Origin: a virus | DNA length: 50,423 nucleotides | Reading direction: 5' to 3' (one strand) | IMG/VR virus record: IMGVR_UViG_3300025030_000147 | Coordinates: 1-50,423 of that record | In this document: positions 15,071 through 22,885 of the stretch, one piece after another | How the letters are laid out: each line of letters begins with the position of its first letter | Numbering within the stretch: position 1 is the first letter of the stretch | Translations under genes and position numbers: made by a program | The notes under the pieces: generated by a model | Databases searched by the model: none | The model's input: the letters and a program-made list of their open reading frames with translations, nothing else | What the model was told of the DNA's origin: nothing

Positions 15071-15649
15071 ATGGAAGCAGCAGCGAAGTTTAAAGAGATG
15101 GCCTTGGCGTCCAAAGATGCTATGGAGGAATTCAACGATTTTGCCGAGGACAGAGCGACCTCATGGGCTTTTGACGAAATACGCCGCCTCACCGCCCTCT
15201 GCGAAGAGCAGGGGAAGCAGATTGCTTTCGATTGCAGTAGCCATCAGTGCGACCGTATTTATGATCTTGCTAGCCCTCACATCGAAGCCTGTCTTAAAGC
15301 CGAATCCGCCCTCTCCCAAGCAAGGGAGGAGGTAGCCGCTAAACAGTGGGTAGTTGACGTTCTGGCCGAAGACCTGAAAGGCTGGAAAGCCCGCGCCGAA
15401 GCCGCCGAGCAGCGCGAGAAGGGGTTGAGGGAGGACGCCGAAAGATGGCGGGCGCTCATAGGTTGCGCCAGGGTGCGCGTTCTTGGCAGCGCAGGGATCG
15501 TGACCGCCAACGATCAAGGCTACGCGCACATTGGCTTAGAAATCTGGACGCACCATACAGCGAGCAGCGAGCCGGAAGCAATCGAATGGCTAACCAAGTT
15601 CGCGGACAAGGCCAAAGCCGCCCTCGCTGCGGCATCGAAGATTCCGTGA
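15071..15649 (+). CDS. Coiled-coil early phage protein (Ea22-like style), 192 aa
   Basis: GGGGGAAGT precedes the ATG. Residues about 80-130 (LSQAREEVAAKQWVVDVLAEDLKGWKARAEAAEQREKG) form a heptad-rich helix, and a C-terminal globular part (VTANDQGYAHIGLEIWTHH) follows. Proteins of this build are frequent in early operons of temperate and virulent proteobacterial phages and have no fixed function. Together with the gene at 16048 it is one of two coiled-coil proteins in this run. Confidence 0.65.
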   Translation: MEAAAKFKEMALASKDAMEEFNDFAEDRATSWAFDEIRRLTALCEEQGKQIAFDCSSHQCDRIYDLASPHIEACLKAESALSQAREEVAAKQWVVDVLAEDLKGWKARAEAAEQREKGLREDAERWRALIGCARVRVLGSAGIVTANDQGYAHIGLEIWTHHTASSEPEAIEWLTKFADKAKAALAAASKIP

Positions 15650-15666
15650 AGTTAAAGAGGTTTTAC

Positions 15667-15819
15667 ATGGTTACACGGGTGGTTAAAGAGACCGCTTGCG
15701 TCGAAGCGACCAGCGCAGCAGAAGCTTTGCTAATCATTAACAACGGCGAAGGTTCGTCCTGGGATGTGGAAGTCGTGAGTGAGAAGGCTAAACGCGCTGT
15801 GGCGAAAGGAGGGGAGTGA
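15667..15819 (+). CDS. Small hypothetical protein, 50 aa
   Basis: ATG at 15667 has AGAGG six bases upstream; a GTG at 15646 overlapping the previous stop would add seven residues. The product MVTRVVKETACVEATSAAEAL then EGSSWDVEVVSEKAKRA resembles short phage proteins that pair a beta-hairpin with one helix. The stop overlaps the next ATG (TGATG). Function unknown. Confidence 0.55.
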   Translation: MVTRVVKETACVEATSAAEALLIINNGEGSSWDVEVVSEKAKRAVAKGGE

Positions 15820-16058
15820 TGAAAGTAGACCAACCTAAATTTGACGACAACTGCACTGTTAGGTGTTGTGAATGTCCCTTTGCTGACGCAGACGGCTTTT
15901 GTGAGCCTAACACAGCACTTTATCGGCTCTGTATCGATTGGGGTAGATTGCACAAACCCACTTGTCCTACGGTAGAGAACTATGTCGAAGCCTGTGAAGT
16001 AGCAGACGCGGCCATGCTCAAAGCAAGAGCGGCAGGAGGTGGGGAAAATGGACCCTAG
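15819..16058 (+). CDS. Cysteine-rich early protein, 79 aa
   Basis: Start at 15819 within a TGATG junction, with AGGAGGGG upstream. Its seven or more cysteines, including CTVRCCECPFADADGFC, then LCIDWG, PTCPTV and EACEVAD, suggest one or two metal sites. The end overlaps the start of the coiled-coil gene. Function unknown. Confidence 0.6.
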   Translation: MKVDQPKFDDNCTVRCCECPFADADGFCEPNTALYRLCIDWGRLHKPTCPTVENYVEACEVADAAMLKARAAGGGENGP

Positions 16059-16587
16059 ATGCGAAGAACAACTGAGAGGGATGGCCGAGAAAGCAGATAA
16101 CCCTGAGTTCACGATGTTAATGTGGCAATCTGCTAAACAGGCTCTGATTAAGATAGAAGCTCTCCGCGCCGAACTCACCCAGGCGCAGGAGAGGGTGAAG
16201 GAGTTGACACAGGGGACGGCGAACTATCTCGAAATAGCGACAGAAGAAGCTGAGAAGCGTGACACGCTTGAGCAAGAGCTCGACCAGCTCAAGAGGGAGA
16301 GGGATGGGGCGGTTGAAAGAGCCGATAGGGTCACGCAGGCGGCTTGGATCCGGACGGAAAGCTACGAGGCAATTCAGGAGATAGAAAACTCCTACCGCCA
16401 AGGCTTCGAGGCTTGCAGGGAGGCGGTACGGGCAGATGTTGGCAAACTACGAGACATCCTGACGTGGGAGCTAACAAATCTCATCAGTTCTCAACGCCGC
16501 GCCCAAGCCCAATCTGGACGCCAACAACTGTGCAAACTGGATGATAGAATCCGCGCTCTGACGGTGCCGGAACGCAAGGAGTTGTAG
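16048..16587 (+). CDS. Coiled-coil early phage protein, 179 aa
   Basis: The ATG at 16048 has AGGAGG eight bases upstream, which decides against the GTG at 16039. From about residue 30 to 105 the protein is an almost unbroken heptad pattern (LRAELTQAQERVKELTQG, then EKRDTLEQELDQLKRERDG). It is expected to dimerise. The C-terminal third is basic and helical. Similar proteins appear in accessory early regions of many phages. Confidence 0.65.
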   Translation: MDPRCEEQLRGMAEKADNPEFTMLMWQSAKQALIKIEALRAELTQAQERVKELTQGTANYLEIATEEAEKRDTLEQELDQLKRERDGAVERADRVTQAAWIRTESYEAIQEIENSYRQGFEACREAVRADVGKLRDILTWELTNLISSQRRAQAQSGRQQLCKLDDRIRALTVPERKEL

Positions 16588-16591
16588 CCCC

Positions 16592-16786
16592 GTGCGACCC
16601 ATCCACGCCGCCCTGGCGCAAGTCAGGTACGACATACAGCAATGCCACACGGGGGATCTGGCAGCCCACCCCCGTGTGGCATTGATACTGACCGAGCTTA
16701 CCCGAAAGCGGGACCGGCTCTACCTGGCTCTGCGCCCCGGGACTAAACCCCGGCGTAAATACATTCAAGTACCGCGATGTTCTTAG
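16592..16786 (+). CDS. Small basic protein at the end of the early operon, 64 aa
   Basis: Begins GTG four bases after the previous stop, without a strong ribosome site. The C-terminus (KRDRLYLALRPGTKPRRKYIQ) is basic. The coding region contains a perfect 15-base inverted repeat (16641-16683), and its last 44 bases overlap, tail to tail, the fibre gene on the other strand. These constraints make it the least certain gene in the run. Confidence 0.45.
   Translation: MRPIHAALAQVRYDIQQCHTGDLAAHPRVALILTELTRKRDRLYLALRPGTKPRRKYIQVPRCS
16641..16683. terminator. Perfect 15-base-pair hairpin at the convergent junction
   Basis: AATGCCACACGGGGG (16641-16655) pairs perfectly with CCCCCGTGTGGCATT (16669-16683) around a 13-base loop. 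It is symmetrical, so it forms in both the early rightward and late leftward transcripts, and sits just before the point where they meet. No U run follows on either side. A bidirectional pause or RNA-stability element is likely. Confidence 0.6.
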
Positions 16787-17501
16787 GTCGCGTTTCATTG
16801 GCGGTGCGGACCTGAGTGGATGAATCAAACTCCGTGACAGGTACCCCGGATGAAGTATCACCAGCGGATGTAGCCGTGTCGGTACCCACCGAGAAAGCAC
16901 CGTCTGCCACGTTGGTGTAGGCCGAATTGGCCGAGTTGATCGTGCCCGTGATCGGCTGCATGGCGTCCTCTTGGATGCTACCGAATGCTCGGTCAGGGTC
17001 GACCCCCGCCCCGTGGTCCCATGAGCGCATAAAGTAGCCTCTCGGGGGCAGATCGAAGGTTGTTGCACCGTCACCCACCCCCCATGTGGTCCCGATAGCG
17101 GCGAAGAGTGCCGAGTAGGTGGTCCGGCTGACTGTCTGCCCGAACTCCAGCCATTTTGCCGGCGGGGTCTGGAAAGCGAATGCGCGGATCTCTCCGACGA
17201 TCACCGCCTCGCCGGGCTGCAGGGCGGTGTCGGCCTTTGCTCCCTGCGCCGCGCTGGCGAAGAGGGTTTGCATGGCGGTCAAGTACTGGCTCGCCACCGC
17301 CGTATCGGGTTCGCCCGTGGGTACCACGCTGGCTTCGGTGAGCAGAGCTTGGAGAAAACCGTAGATGTCGTTCGGCCAGGCTTTCTCCAGCGGCGTACCG
17401 TTCCGGCTAGTGGGCGTGTCGGAATTTTTAAAAGAGCCGTAAGGGTAGGCCGCATCGGCCGGTGTTGCGTTGCTGTATTCAACTGAGGGTTTGATCGCCA
17501 T
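16743..17501 (-). CDS. Tail fibre protein with collar-type tip domain
   Basis: A 252-aa protein. The N-terminal part (YSNATPADAAYPYGSFKN, LEKAWPNDIYGFLQALL) is a phage fibre head type. From about residue 115, GEIRAFAFQTPPAKWLEFG, then TYSALFAAIGTTWGVGDG and FDLPPRGYFMRSWDHG match tail-collar domains of receptor-binding fibres, ending ETRPKNIAVLECI. It probably recognises the host surface. Last gene of the late transcript. AGGAG precedes the start, which overlaps the upstream gene by 23 bases. Confidence 0.85.
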   Translation of the reverse strand: MAIKPSVEYSNATPADAAYPYGSFKNSDTPTSRNGTPLEKAWPNDIYGFLQALLTEASVVPTGEPDTAVASQYLTAMQTLFASAAQGAKADTALQPGEAVIVGEIRAFAFQTPPAKWLEFGQTVSRTTYSALFAAIGTTWGVGDGATTFDLPPRGYFMRSWDHGAGVDPDRAFGSIQEDAMQPITGTINSANSAYTNVADGAFSVGTDTATSAGDTSSGVPVTEFDSSTQVRTANETRPKNIAVLECIYAGV

Positions 17502-17835
17502 TTTGGAGGACTCCTATGTTACGAGTGGTATTATTGCGACCAACAAAAACGACGGTGTAGGAGCTTGCCCCCGCCGCCACGTTTGTCAGTTCAATGCCGG
17601 AGAAATCAGCGGCTACCGCGATGATGTTTGCCACGTCAGAAAGGTCGGTCATGTCGAGAGTGTCAGTGTTTTTGTCGAATATCCCGACAGCCCGGCGGTG
17701 GTTGGCAGATGCGCCACCACCGGACCTGCCAAGGTGCGGACTTGTGCTAGGATGAAGTCTATGCTCTGCGCGTACTCGCTCATGCATTACCCCGCCCGTG
17801 GTCAGTGTTGGCGAATATCCGGTACGTTTGCCCAT
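17479..17835 (-). CDS. Hypothetical tail-fibre-associated protein, 118 aa
   Basis: ATG at 17835 with GGGAGG four bases upstream, just after the tailspike stop. The C-terminal half (TLDMTDLSDVANIIAVAADFSGIELTNVAAG) is clearly protein-like. The N-terminal half in this frame is arginine/histidine-rich and less convincing. Another frame starting at the ATG of MSEYAQSIDFILAQV looks better there, so a frameshift near the run CAAAAAC (about 17670) is possible. It may be a fibre assembly factor. Confidence 0.5.
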   Translation of the reverse strand: MGKRTGYSPTLTTGGVMHERVRAEHRLHPSTSPHLGRSGGGASANHRRAVGIFDKNTDTLDMTDLSDVANIIAVAADFSGIELTNVAAGASSYTVVFVGRNNTTRNIGVLQNGDQTLS

Positions 17836-17848
17836 AAGGCCTCCCGTT

Positions 17849-19975
17849 TTAAAGGCTGGAATGTGCAACAGTGACGTCAAATGTCGCAGCGGTCGTGGAC
17901 AACATTATCTGAACCCCAGTGCTGCCAAATATCCGGATTGCGTAACTGCTGCCGCTGGCGACGATATCATATTTGTACGAAGTGCCAGCGGCGTCCACCA
18001 CAGATAGAACCGGCGCAACAGAGGCACCGGCGCCCCCGCTAATGGTCCGTGGGCTGATGAGCATCGCGTCTCCGGACCTGGATGCAGCACAGGAGAAATT
18101 CCCGCCCCAGAGCTTTGTGGACGTGACAGCCCCACCACCGGCTGCGTTGGATATCCGGAATGTGGCTAGCTGAAAGTCGGTGCGCAGTGCCACAAATCCA
18201 GCGCCCGTAACATTGGGCGAGTTCCGATTGGCGTTAGCGGAAGGGTAAACTATGTTGCCAAAGTACTGATATGACACTGTGTTAGTGGTGCCGTTGGCGT
18301 AAATTCTCATCCCATATTCATCAGTAGTCGCAGCGGTGTTCATGTTGTAGAAAACATTGTTACGGACTGTCACAGGTTCAAGCCCTGGCACATTGCCTGA
18401 AGTTGAAGCCAGGGTGTTTATATAAACCGGCACGTTCCGAACTCTTACCACATTGTTTTCAAAAACTGTACCGGGCAACAAAGTAGCCGTATCTCCGTAT
18501 GTCCCTGTCCCGGCAACGGCGGCGTCTATGGTGTCAATACGTAAAACCCTAGTGTTGGCAGCATAGGCCGAGCGAGAATAATCGTTTCCCCTAATAACTG
18601 CGCTTCCGCCCATGTCGATCTGTACCTGCTGGGTGGAATCAGTGGAGTGGACGTTTCCTGTGATAACGGCCTGCGCGAGATACTGGATATAGATATCCCT
18701 GTTGCCACCAAAGGAACCTTTAAATCTGTTGTTCTTTATCAGCACATTCTGAGAGTACTGGGTGATCAGTATGCCCGTTGAAGACCTGTCGCTTGTGAGC
18801 GTGACGCCCGTGACCTCCGCATCAGGAGAATAATTGTTGATTGCAATGCAGCGGTCAGCGCCAGAGCCAGAAATGTCGATGTATCCCCCGACAACTTTGC
18901 AGCTTTGGCTGTTTATGAGGTACACGCCATATCCGTCCATGACAATGTTTGGGTTCAGTATCTTGACGTTTTTAACCGCGTAAACAGGAACTGCTGTTGC
19001 GTTGCGGGTAATCGAAGTCGTGTCCACAAGTTGCGCGGCAAAATCGCTTGAGGTAGCGCCGTTGAGCCAGATGCCGCGGCACGTAGCATAACCTGACCTT
19101 CCATTTATAACCGGGTTTTCTATAGTGCCGTTTTCAGATCCTGCATAGACCACAATGCCGCCGTTGCTGACGTTCTTCATGTTGGGGTCTTTGATGAGAA
19201 AGTCTTTCATGGATGCAACAAGGATATAGTTGAGATTGTTAACGGTAGAAGGATCGGCTTGCTCAAAATAACCTCCGCTAGTCTTCAATCCGCTGTAAAG
19301 AGGGGTGTCGCTTTGTGTCCCAAAGGTGAAGAGATACCCGGCCCCGCCATTGATAAATTTGGCGCTACCAAAGTCAACATCTACGTTGTTTGCCGCCTTG
19401 GTTACGCCAGTATTCATCCGATAGGTTGTATTTGAGAAAATCCACTTCGTGCTACTGGCGGACATTTTTGCTATCGCACTGCTCATGTCCGTGGTGCCGG
19501 GTACCGTGTTTATACCAAACCACTCAGGCCGGGAAAGATTAAGCCCGGTGACAGCGCCAGTGCCGTTGAATATTTGAGCCAGTGGCCAACGTTCAATACT
19601 GCCTGCATAGCTGATGGTATACGTGGTGTGGTTAATCACAGCCCCATTCATCGGCATTAATTCGATGTTTGCAGGGACGGTAAGGTTAGCGGCCAGCGTC
19701 TGGTCTGTGCTGTATTGCAGCGTAGCAGGGGTGCTGCCAATAGCCGTAACAGCCGCAGCAAGAGAGGCGTAATTGCGAACATCCTTCCAGCCGTTCGCAT
19801 ACTCCGCGATAGCCGACACGCTGGCCGTGTAAGCCGTCGCACTGCCAGCCCGGCCGAGGGGCACCTTATCCGTCCCGAGCAGAGCGCCCGGCACTTGTGG
19901 CGTAGCACTTATCGTGGCAGCACTCGCCACCCCGAACATCAACACCCATGCTACAATAACCCGTAACAGCATCAT
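17849..19975 (-). CDS. Tailspike-like beta-helix protein with a Sec signal peptide
   Basis: A 708-aa protein. It opens MMLLRVIVAWVLMFGVASA, a textbook Sec signal peptide with predicted cleavage after ASA. Next is a fibre-type segment (LLGTDKVPLGRAGS, YTASVSAIAEYA), then a long repetitive region (KNVKILNPNIVMDGYG, KVVGGYIDISGSG, VLIKNNRFKGS) with the rung pattern of right-handed parallel beta-helices. The end (FSCAASRSGD onwards) looks like a C-terminal trimer domain. It would bind or degrade surface polysaccharide. A secretion signal is unusual for a virion protein. Confidence 0.82.
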   Translation of the reverse strand: MMLLRVIVAWVLMFGVASAATISATPQVPGALLGTDKVPLGRAGSATAYTASVSAIAEYANGWKDVRNYASLAAAVTAIGSTPATLQYSTDQTLAANLTVPANIELMPMNGAVINHTTYTISYAGSIERWPLAQIFNGTGAVTGLNLSRPEWFGINTVPGTTDMSSAIAKMSASSTKWIFSNTTYRMNTGVTKAANNVDVDFGSAKFINGGAGYLFTFGTQSDTPLYSGLKTSGGYFEQADPSTVNNLNYILVASMKDFLIKDPNMKNVSNGGIVVYAGSENGTIENPVINGRSGYATCRGIWLNGATSSDFAAQLVDTTSITRNATAVPVYAVKNVKILNPNIVMDGYGVYLINSQSCKVVGGYIDISGSGADRCIAINNYSPDAEVTGVTLTSDRSSTGILITQYSQNVLIKNNRFKGSFGGNRDIYIQYLAQAVITGNVHSTDSTQQVQIDMGGSAVIRGNDYSRSAYAANTRVLRIDTIDAAVAGTGTYGDTATLLPGTVFENNVVRVRNVPVYINTLASTSGNVPGLEPVTVRNNVFYNMNTAATTDEYGMRIYANGTTNTVSYQYFGNIVYPSANANRNSPNVTGAGFVALRTDFQLATFRISNAAGGGAVTSTKLWGGNFSCAASRSGDAMLISPRTISGGAGASVAPVLSVVDAAGTSYKYDIVASGSSYAIRIFGSTGVQIMLSTTAATFDVTVAHSSL

Positions 19976-20751
19976 TCAACCCTCCCTAAAACTGCCGTAT
20001 TGTCGTCAAATTGAATTACCGAACCGTCATTGAACGCAAACAGCACCATGCCGTCATCGTCCACCAAGTCAACGCACAGCACGCACCAGGTGTGCATCGG
20101 CTTGTACCGAACTATCATGCTGATCAGTTCCGCCCGGCGGCTGGCCGGTACCAGAGCCCGCGCTACGGCGGTCATCTCCCCGCCCACCGCTCGGGTCGCC
20201 TCACCTCCGACAAAAAAAACCAGCCGACCGTCAGGCTGCGTGCCGTAGGCTATCGCCCGTTGCTCAAAGCTGGCCTGGTTGCCGCACACGGCCAACTCGA
20301 ACCCGGTCACCGCGTCGATGTCGCCCGATGTGACCGCCCCGTAGTAACTGTGTTCGTAGGTGTCACCGTTGACCACCAACTCACCTGGTATCGTCGCCGG
20401 GTCCGTCAGTGGGCTGTTCTCATGCACGTACAGGTCAAACCCGGCGCCCCTCAACGCCCCCTGCAATGTAGCCGCCGAGCCGTCGCTGTTGGTGCCCGAC
20501 TTAGCCACCGCGAGCCGGGCACGCCGGATGTCCTCGCCCAGGGTCAGGTCCGACAGAATGCCGTAATCCCGCTCCAGATCCTCCAGCACGGTGGTCATTG
20601 CCGGACTGCGGACCACCGCCAGGGCGGACAGCGTTTGACGCACCGCCTCGGCGTTACCCGCCATGCCCTCCAGCAACAGGTCCAGCCCTTCTCCGTCAGC
20701 GGGTGACCACATGCTGCCAGGGGGTAGGAGGGCGTCAAGTACCCTACGCAT
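19972..20751 (-). CDS. Mu gp48-like tail protein (DUF2313)
   Basis: The ATG at 20751 lies inside the stop of the gp47-like gene; a TTG five codons earlier is unlikely. The 259-aa product MRRVLDALLPPGSMW... EGLDLLLEGMAGNAEAVRQ matches DUF2313 (YmfQ/Mu gp48), which follows the baseplate J protein in Mu-like phages and links baseplate to fibres. The C-terminus (LISMIVRYKPMHTWC) is also typical. It overlaps the tailspike start by four bases. Confidence 0.85.
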   Translation of the reverse strand: MRRVLDALLPPGSMWSPADGEGLDLLLEGMAGNAEAVRQTLSALAVVRSPAMTTVLEDLERDYGILSDLTLGEDIRRARLAVAKSGTNSDGSAATLQGALRGAGFDLYVHENSPLTDPATIPGELVVNGDTYEHSYYGAVTSGDIDAVTGFELAVCGNQASFEQRAIAYGTQPDGRLVFFVGGEATRAVGGEMTAVARALVPASRRAELISMIVRYKPMHTWCVLCVDLVDDDGMVLFAFNDGSVIQFDDNTAVLGRVE

Positions 20752-21886
20752 AGACCACGCTCGCAAGCTTCACCAGTTCGCCCGGCTCGATGCGGTAGTT
20801 GGTCAGGTATGGCGTCGTGGTCAGCTTGAAGCGTACCCGCGTAGCAGAGGCGCCGACCGCCGCGAGGACATCCTGCACCACACGGGCAACGGTCAGGTCG
20901 GTGATCAGGTCGTTGCGGTCCTGCACCAGATCCACGCCCTCGACGTAGGGCGACAGGGCGGCGAAGTACAGACCAAGGGCCGTCTCGATGTCGGATTTAA
21001 GCGACTCAGCACCGGTGAACCCCGTGATCTCCACCGTGGCTGCCGAGCGGGTCACCGACTCTACCCATAGGTTGCTGTCCGTCAGCCCGAGCGCATGGGG
21101 AGCTACCCCCACGACCGCCCGCACCTCGTCCAGTAGCGCCTGGGGCGCGATGCCGTCAGGGTCCACATCGGGGTCCGCCTCAATGTACACCGTCCGGTCG
21201 CCCGGGAAGCTCACCTGACCAAGCAGATGCGGCTTGCCGGCGTAAGGAAACGCCCTCAACACCCCGACGACCGACTCGGCCCAGGTCTTGTAGTCGGTGC
21301 TATTGCTGCCCCCGGTGACCGCCCGTTGGGCGAACAGTACCCGCGCCCGGTACGCCGAATCGGTTTCTCGGTTGGCCCCGGTGTTGGTCAGGGCGGTCAC
21401 AGTGGCTTGGCCTGTCGCACCGGCTACAGGGCTGATGATATTCAGCACATCGCCTACCTGCAGGTTGCCCACCGTGCCAACTTCCTCGGCGGTCAGGCTG
21501 AGAGTCGCCACCCCCGCAACCGCCGTAACGCTGGCGCTCATGTAGTAGCGCACACCGTTGGCTGCACCGATGAACCCCGTGGTCGATGGTATCAGCGTGT
21601 CGGTGGTGGCTGGCAGGGTGGCGGTCAGCACTGCGGCCTCAGAGGGCTTGCGGACGACGCCCACCTCCGCGCCGAGTAGGTCCAGGTTATCCCCCGTGGC
21701 GGTCATGGCGAGGTTCTGTTTGGCCCGCTCGACAGCGTACTTGCTGAGGGCAGTACCGGTCAGCGCCTCAAGGACTGCCATCACACGGAGAAAAGCCTGG
21801 TCGGCAACGGGGGAGGTTTGCCCCAGGGCGGACTCCAGCCGTGCGAGGTTCTGATCCGCCAGTTCCTGAGTGGTCAGAATGTTCAT
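20744..21886 (-). CDS. Baseplate J-like protein (Mu gp47)
   Basis: Start at 21886 (MNILTTQELADQNLARLE), overlapping the gp46-like stop by four bases; upstream extensions in frame are low-complexity. The 380-aa product has the conserved order of baseplate J proteins: SKYAVERAKQNLAMTATGDNLDLLGAEVGVVR, then GVATLSLTAEEVGTVGN, YRARVLFAQRAV and DVDPDGIAPQALLDEV. It forms the baseplate wedge of the contractile tail. Confidence 0.9.
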   Translation of the reverse strand: MNILTTQELADQNLARLESALGQTSPVADQAFLRVMAVLEALTGTALSKYAVERAKQNLAMTATGDNLDLLGAEVGVVRKPSEAAVLTATLPATTDTLIPSTTGFIGAANGVRYYMSASVTAVAGVATLSLTAEEVGTVGNLQVGDVLNIISPVAGATGQATVTALTNTGANRETDSAYRARVLFAQRAVTGGSNSTDYKTWAESVVGVLRAFPYAGKPHLLGQVSFPGDRTVYIEADPDVDPDGIAPQALLDEVRAVVGVAPHALGLTDSNLWVESVTRSAATVEITGFTGAESLKSDIETALGLYFAALSPYVEGVDLVQDRNDLITDLTVARVVQDVLAAVGASATRVRFKLTTTPYLTNYRIEPGELVKLASVVYA

Positions 21887-22254
21887 GCGATGCCTGCCTG
21901 GTAGCTCCAGTTTCCGCCGCGGCGGGTGAGGGAAAGGGCTCTGCCGTAGGGCAAAGTGATGGTGATGAGTAAGTGGCTGCTGGACGGGTTGCTGACCACC
22001 GCCGTGGCGCCGGGTATGGCTCGCTCGGCTGCGTTGCGAATGTCGTTCAGCGCCTTGCGGGTGATGGGCTGGTTGCACGCCTGCTCGAAATCCGAGCCGA
22101 TTGCGGTTTTAATGAATCCATTACCACACCAGCCCGGGGAAGTAAAGAGCGAAATGAGGGCGGCATTTTCTAGCCCATCGTCCAGTAACGGCTGGCCCCC
22201 CGTGAATTGCAGCGCGGACCCGTTGGCGGTCAGTATCATGCGAGGATCGCTCAT
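21883..22254 (-). CDS. Mu gp46-like baseplate protein
   Basis: A 123-aa protein lying between the spike and J-like genes, exactly where Mu encodes gp46 (gpW/gp25 superfamily wedge protein). Segments FEQACNQPITRKALNDIRNAAERAI and LLITITLPYGRA agree with the family. It starts in an ATGA overlap and ends in another. It joins the baseplate hub to the wedge. Confidence 0.82.
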   Translation of the reverse strand: MSDPRMILTANGSALQFTGGQPLLDDGLENAALISLFTSPGWCGNGFIKTAIGSDFEQACNQPITRKALNDIRNAAERAIPGATAVVSNPSSSHLLITITLPYGRALSLTRRGGNWSYQAGIA

Positions 22255-22775
22255 GGCGTCGGTACCCCCGTGCTTGCCGGGCCGCTGGTAACGCCCGGGT
22301 GAGTGTGCAGTTCAAGGCTGACCGTACCAGCCGTGACATCCCCTGTGGCCGCCAGTGCGCCGTCCACCGCCACATCGCAGTTGAACATGACTCCCTGACC
22401 ATCGAAGGTGAAAACCCCCTCGGGGCTCATAGTGAAGCTGGCCGCCCCATTGCTGACCTTCACCTCGCCGGTCGGCTCCAGGCGGATCTCAGCCATCACC
22501 TCGCCCTCTGTGCTGGAGTACAGCCGCTTGCCGCCAGGGGTCATCACAGGGGCAATTGTGTCAGTCGAGGCTACCGCTACTTTCAACGACTCACCAAGTG
22601 CCAGCACGGCGACCTGTGAGCCGTCAGGAGGGTTATTTTCTTCCCCGCTCTGCCCGATCAGTTGGACGGTCTGCACGTCCCGCTCGTCGGTAATCATCAC
22701 CTGGAGCAGTCGGACTTCCGTGTTGCCCGCCTGGGCGGTCCGCCGGCCTATGACCAGCCCTGCGCTTATTTCCAT
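22251..22775 (-). CDS. Baseplate spike protein (Mu gp45/gpV-like)
   Basis: The 174-aa product has an OB-fold-like N-terminal half (VQTVQLIGQSG, QVAVLALGESL) and a C-terminal beta-helix-like strand run (AASFTMSPEGVFTFDGQGVMFNCDVAVDG) ending LELHTHPGVTSG. This is the hallmark of gpV/gp45 membrane-piercing spikes. Its first ten bases overlap the end of the 39-aa membrane-protein gene. Confidence 0.88.
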   Translation of the reverse strand: MEISAGLVIGRRTAQAGNTEVRLLQVMITDERDVQTVQLIGQSGEENNPPDGSQVAVLALGESLKVAVASTDTIAPVMTPGGKRLYSSTEGEVMAEIRLEPTGEVKVSNGAASFTMSPEGVFTFDGQGVMFNCDVAVDGALAATGDVTAGTVSLELHTHPGVTSGPASTGVPTP

Positions 22776-22885
22776 ATCAGGCTCCCCAGGTACATCACCA
22801 GCTTGCCGGTCAGGCCAATAATGATCAGCGCCACACCGCCCGTCATCGTGACGGTGGTCTTACGCACCTTTACCGTTATTTCCAT
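22766..22885 (-). CDS. Small membrane protein inside the baseplate operon, 39 aa
   Basis: Reads MEITVKVRKTTVTMTGG, then a hydrophobic helix ALIIIGLTGKLVMYLGSL, ending IWK. Both its start and its stop use the same ten bases, ATGGAAATAA, shared with the P-like gene upstream and the gp45-like gene downstream. Mu has no gene here. It may be a tiny accessory of the spike or a chance survivor of a duplication. Function unknown. Confidence 0.6.
   Translation of the reverse strand: MEITVKVRKTTVTMTGGVALIIIGLTGKLVMYLGSLIWK

Noticed and set aside
16743-19975. Diversity-generating retroelement target in the fibre genes
   Set aside because: No reverse transcriptase gene or template repeat was found in the window.
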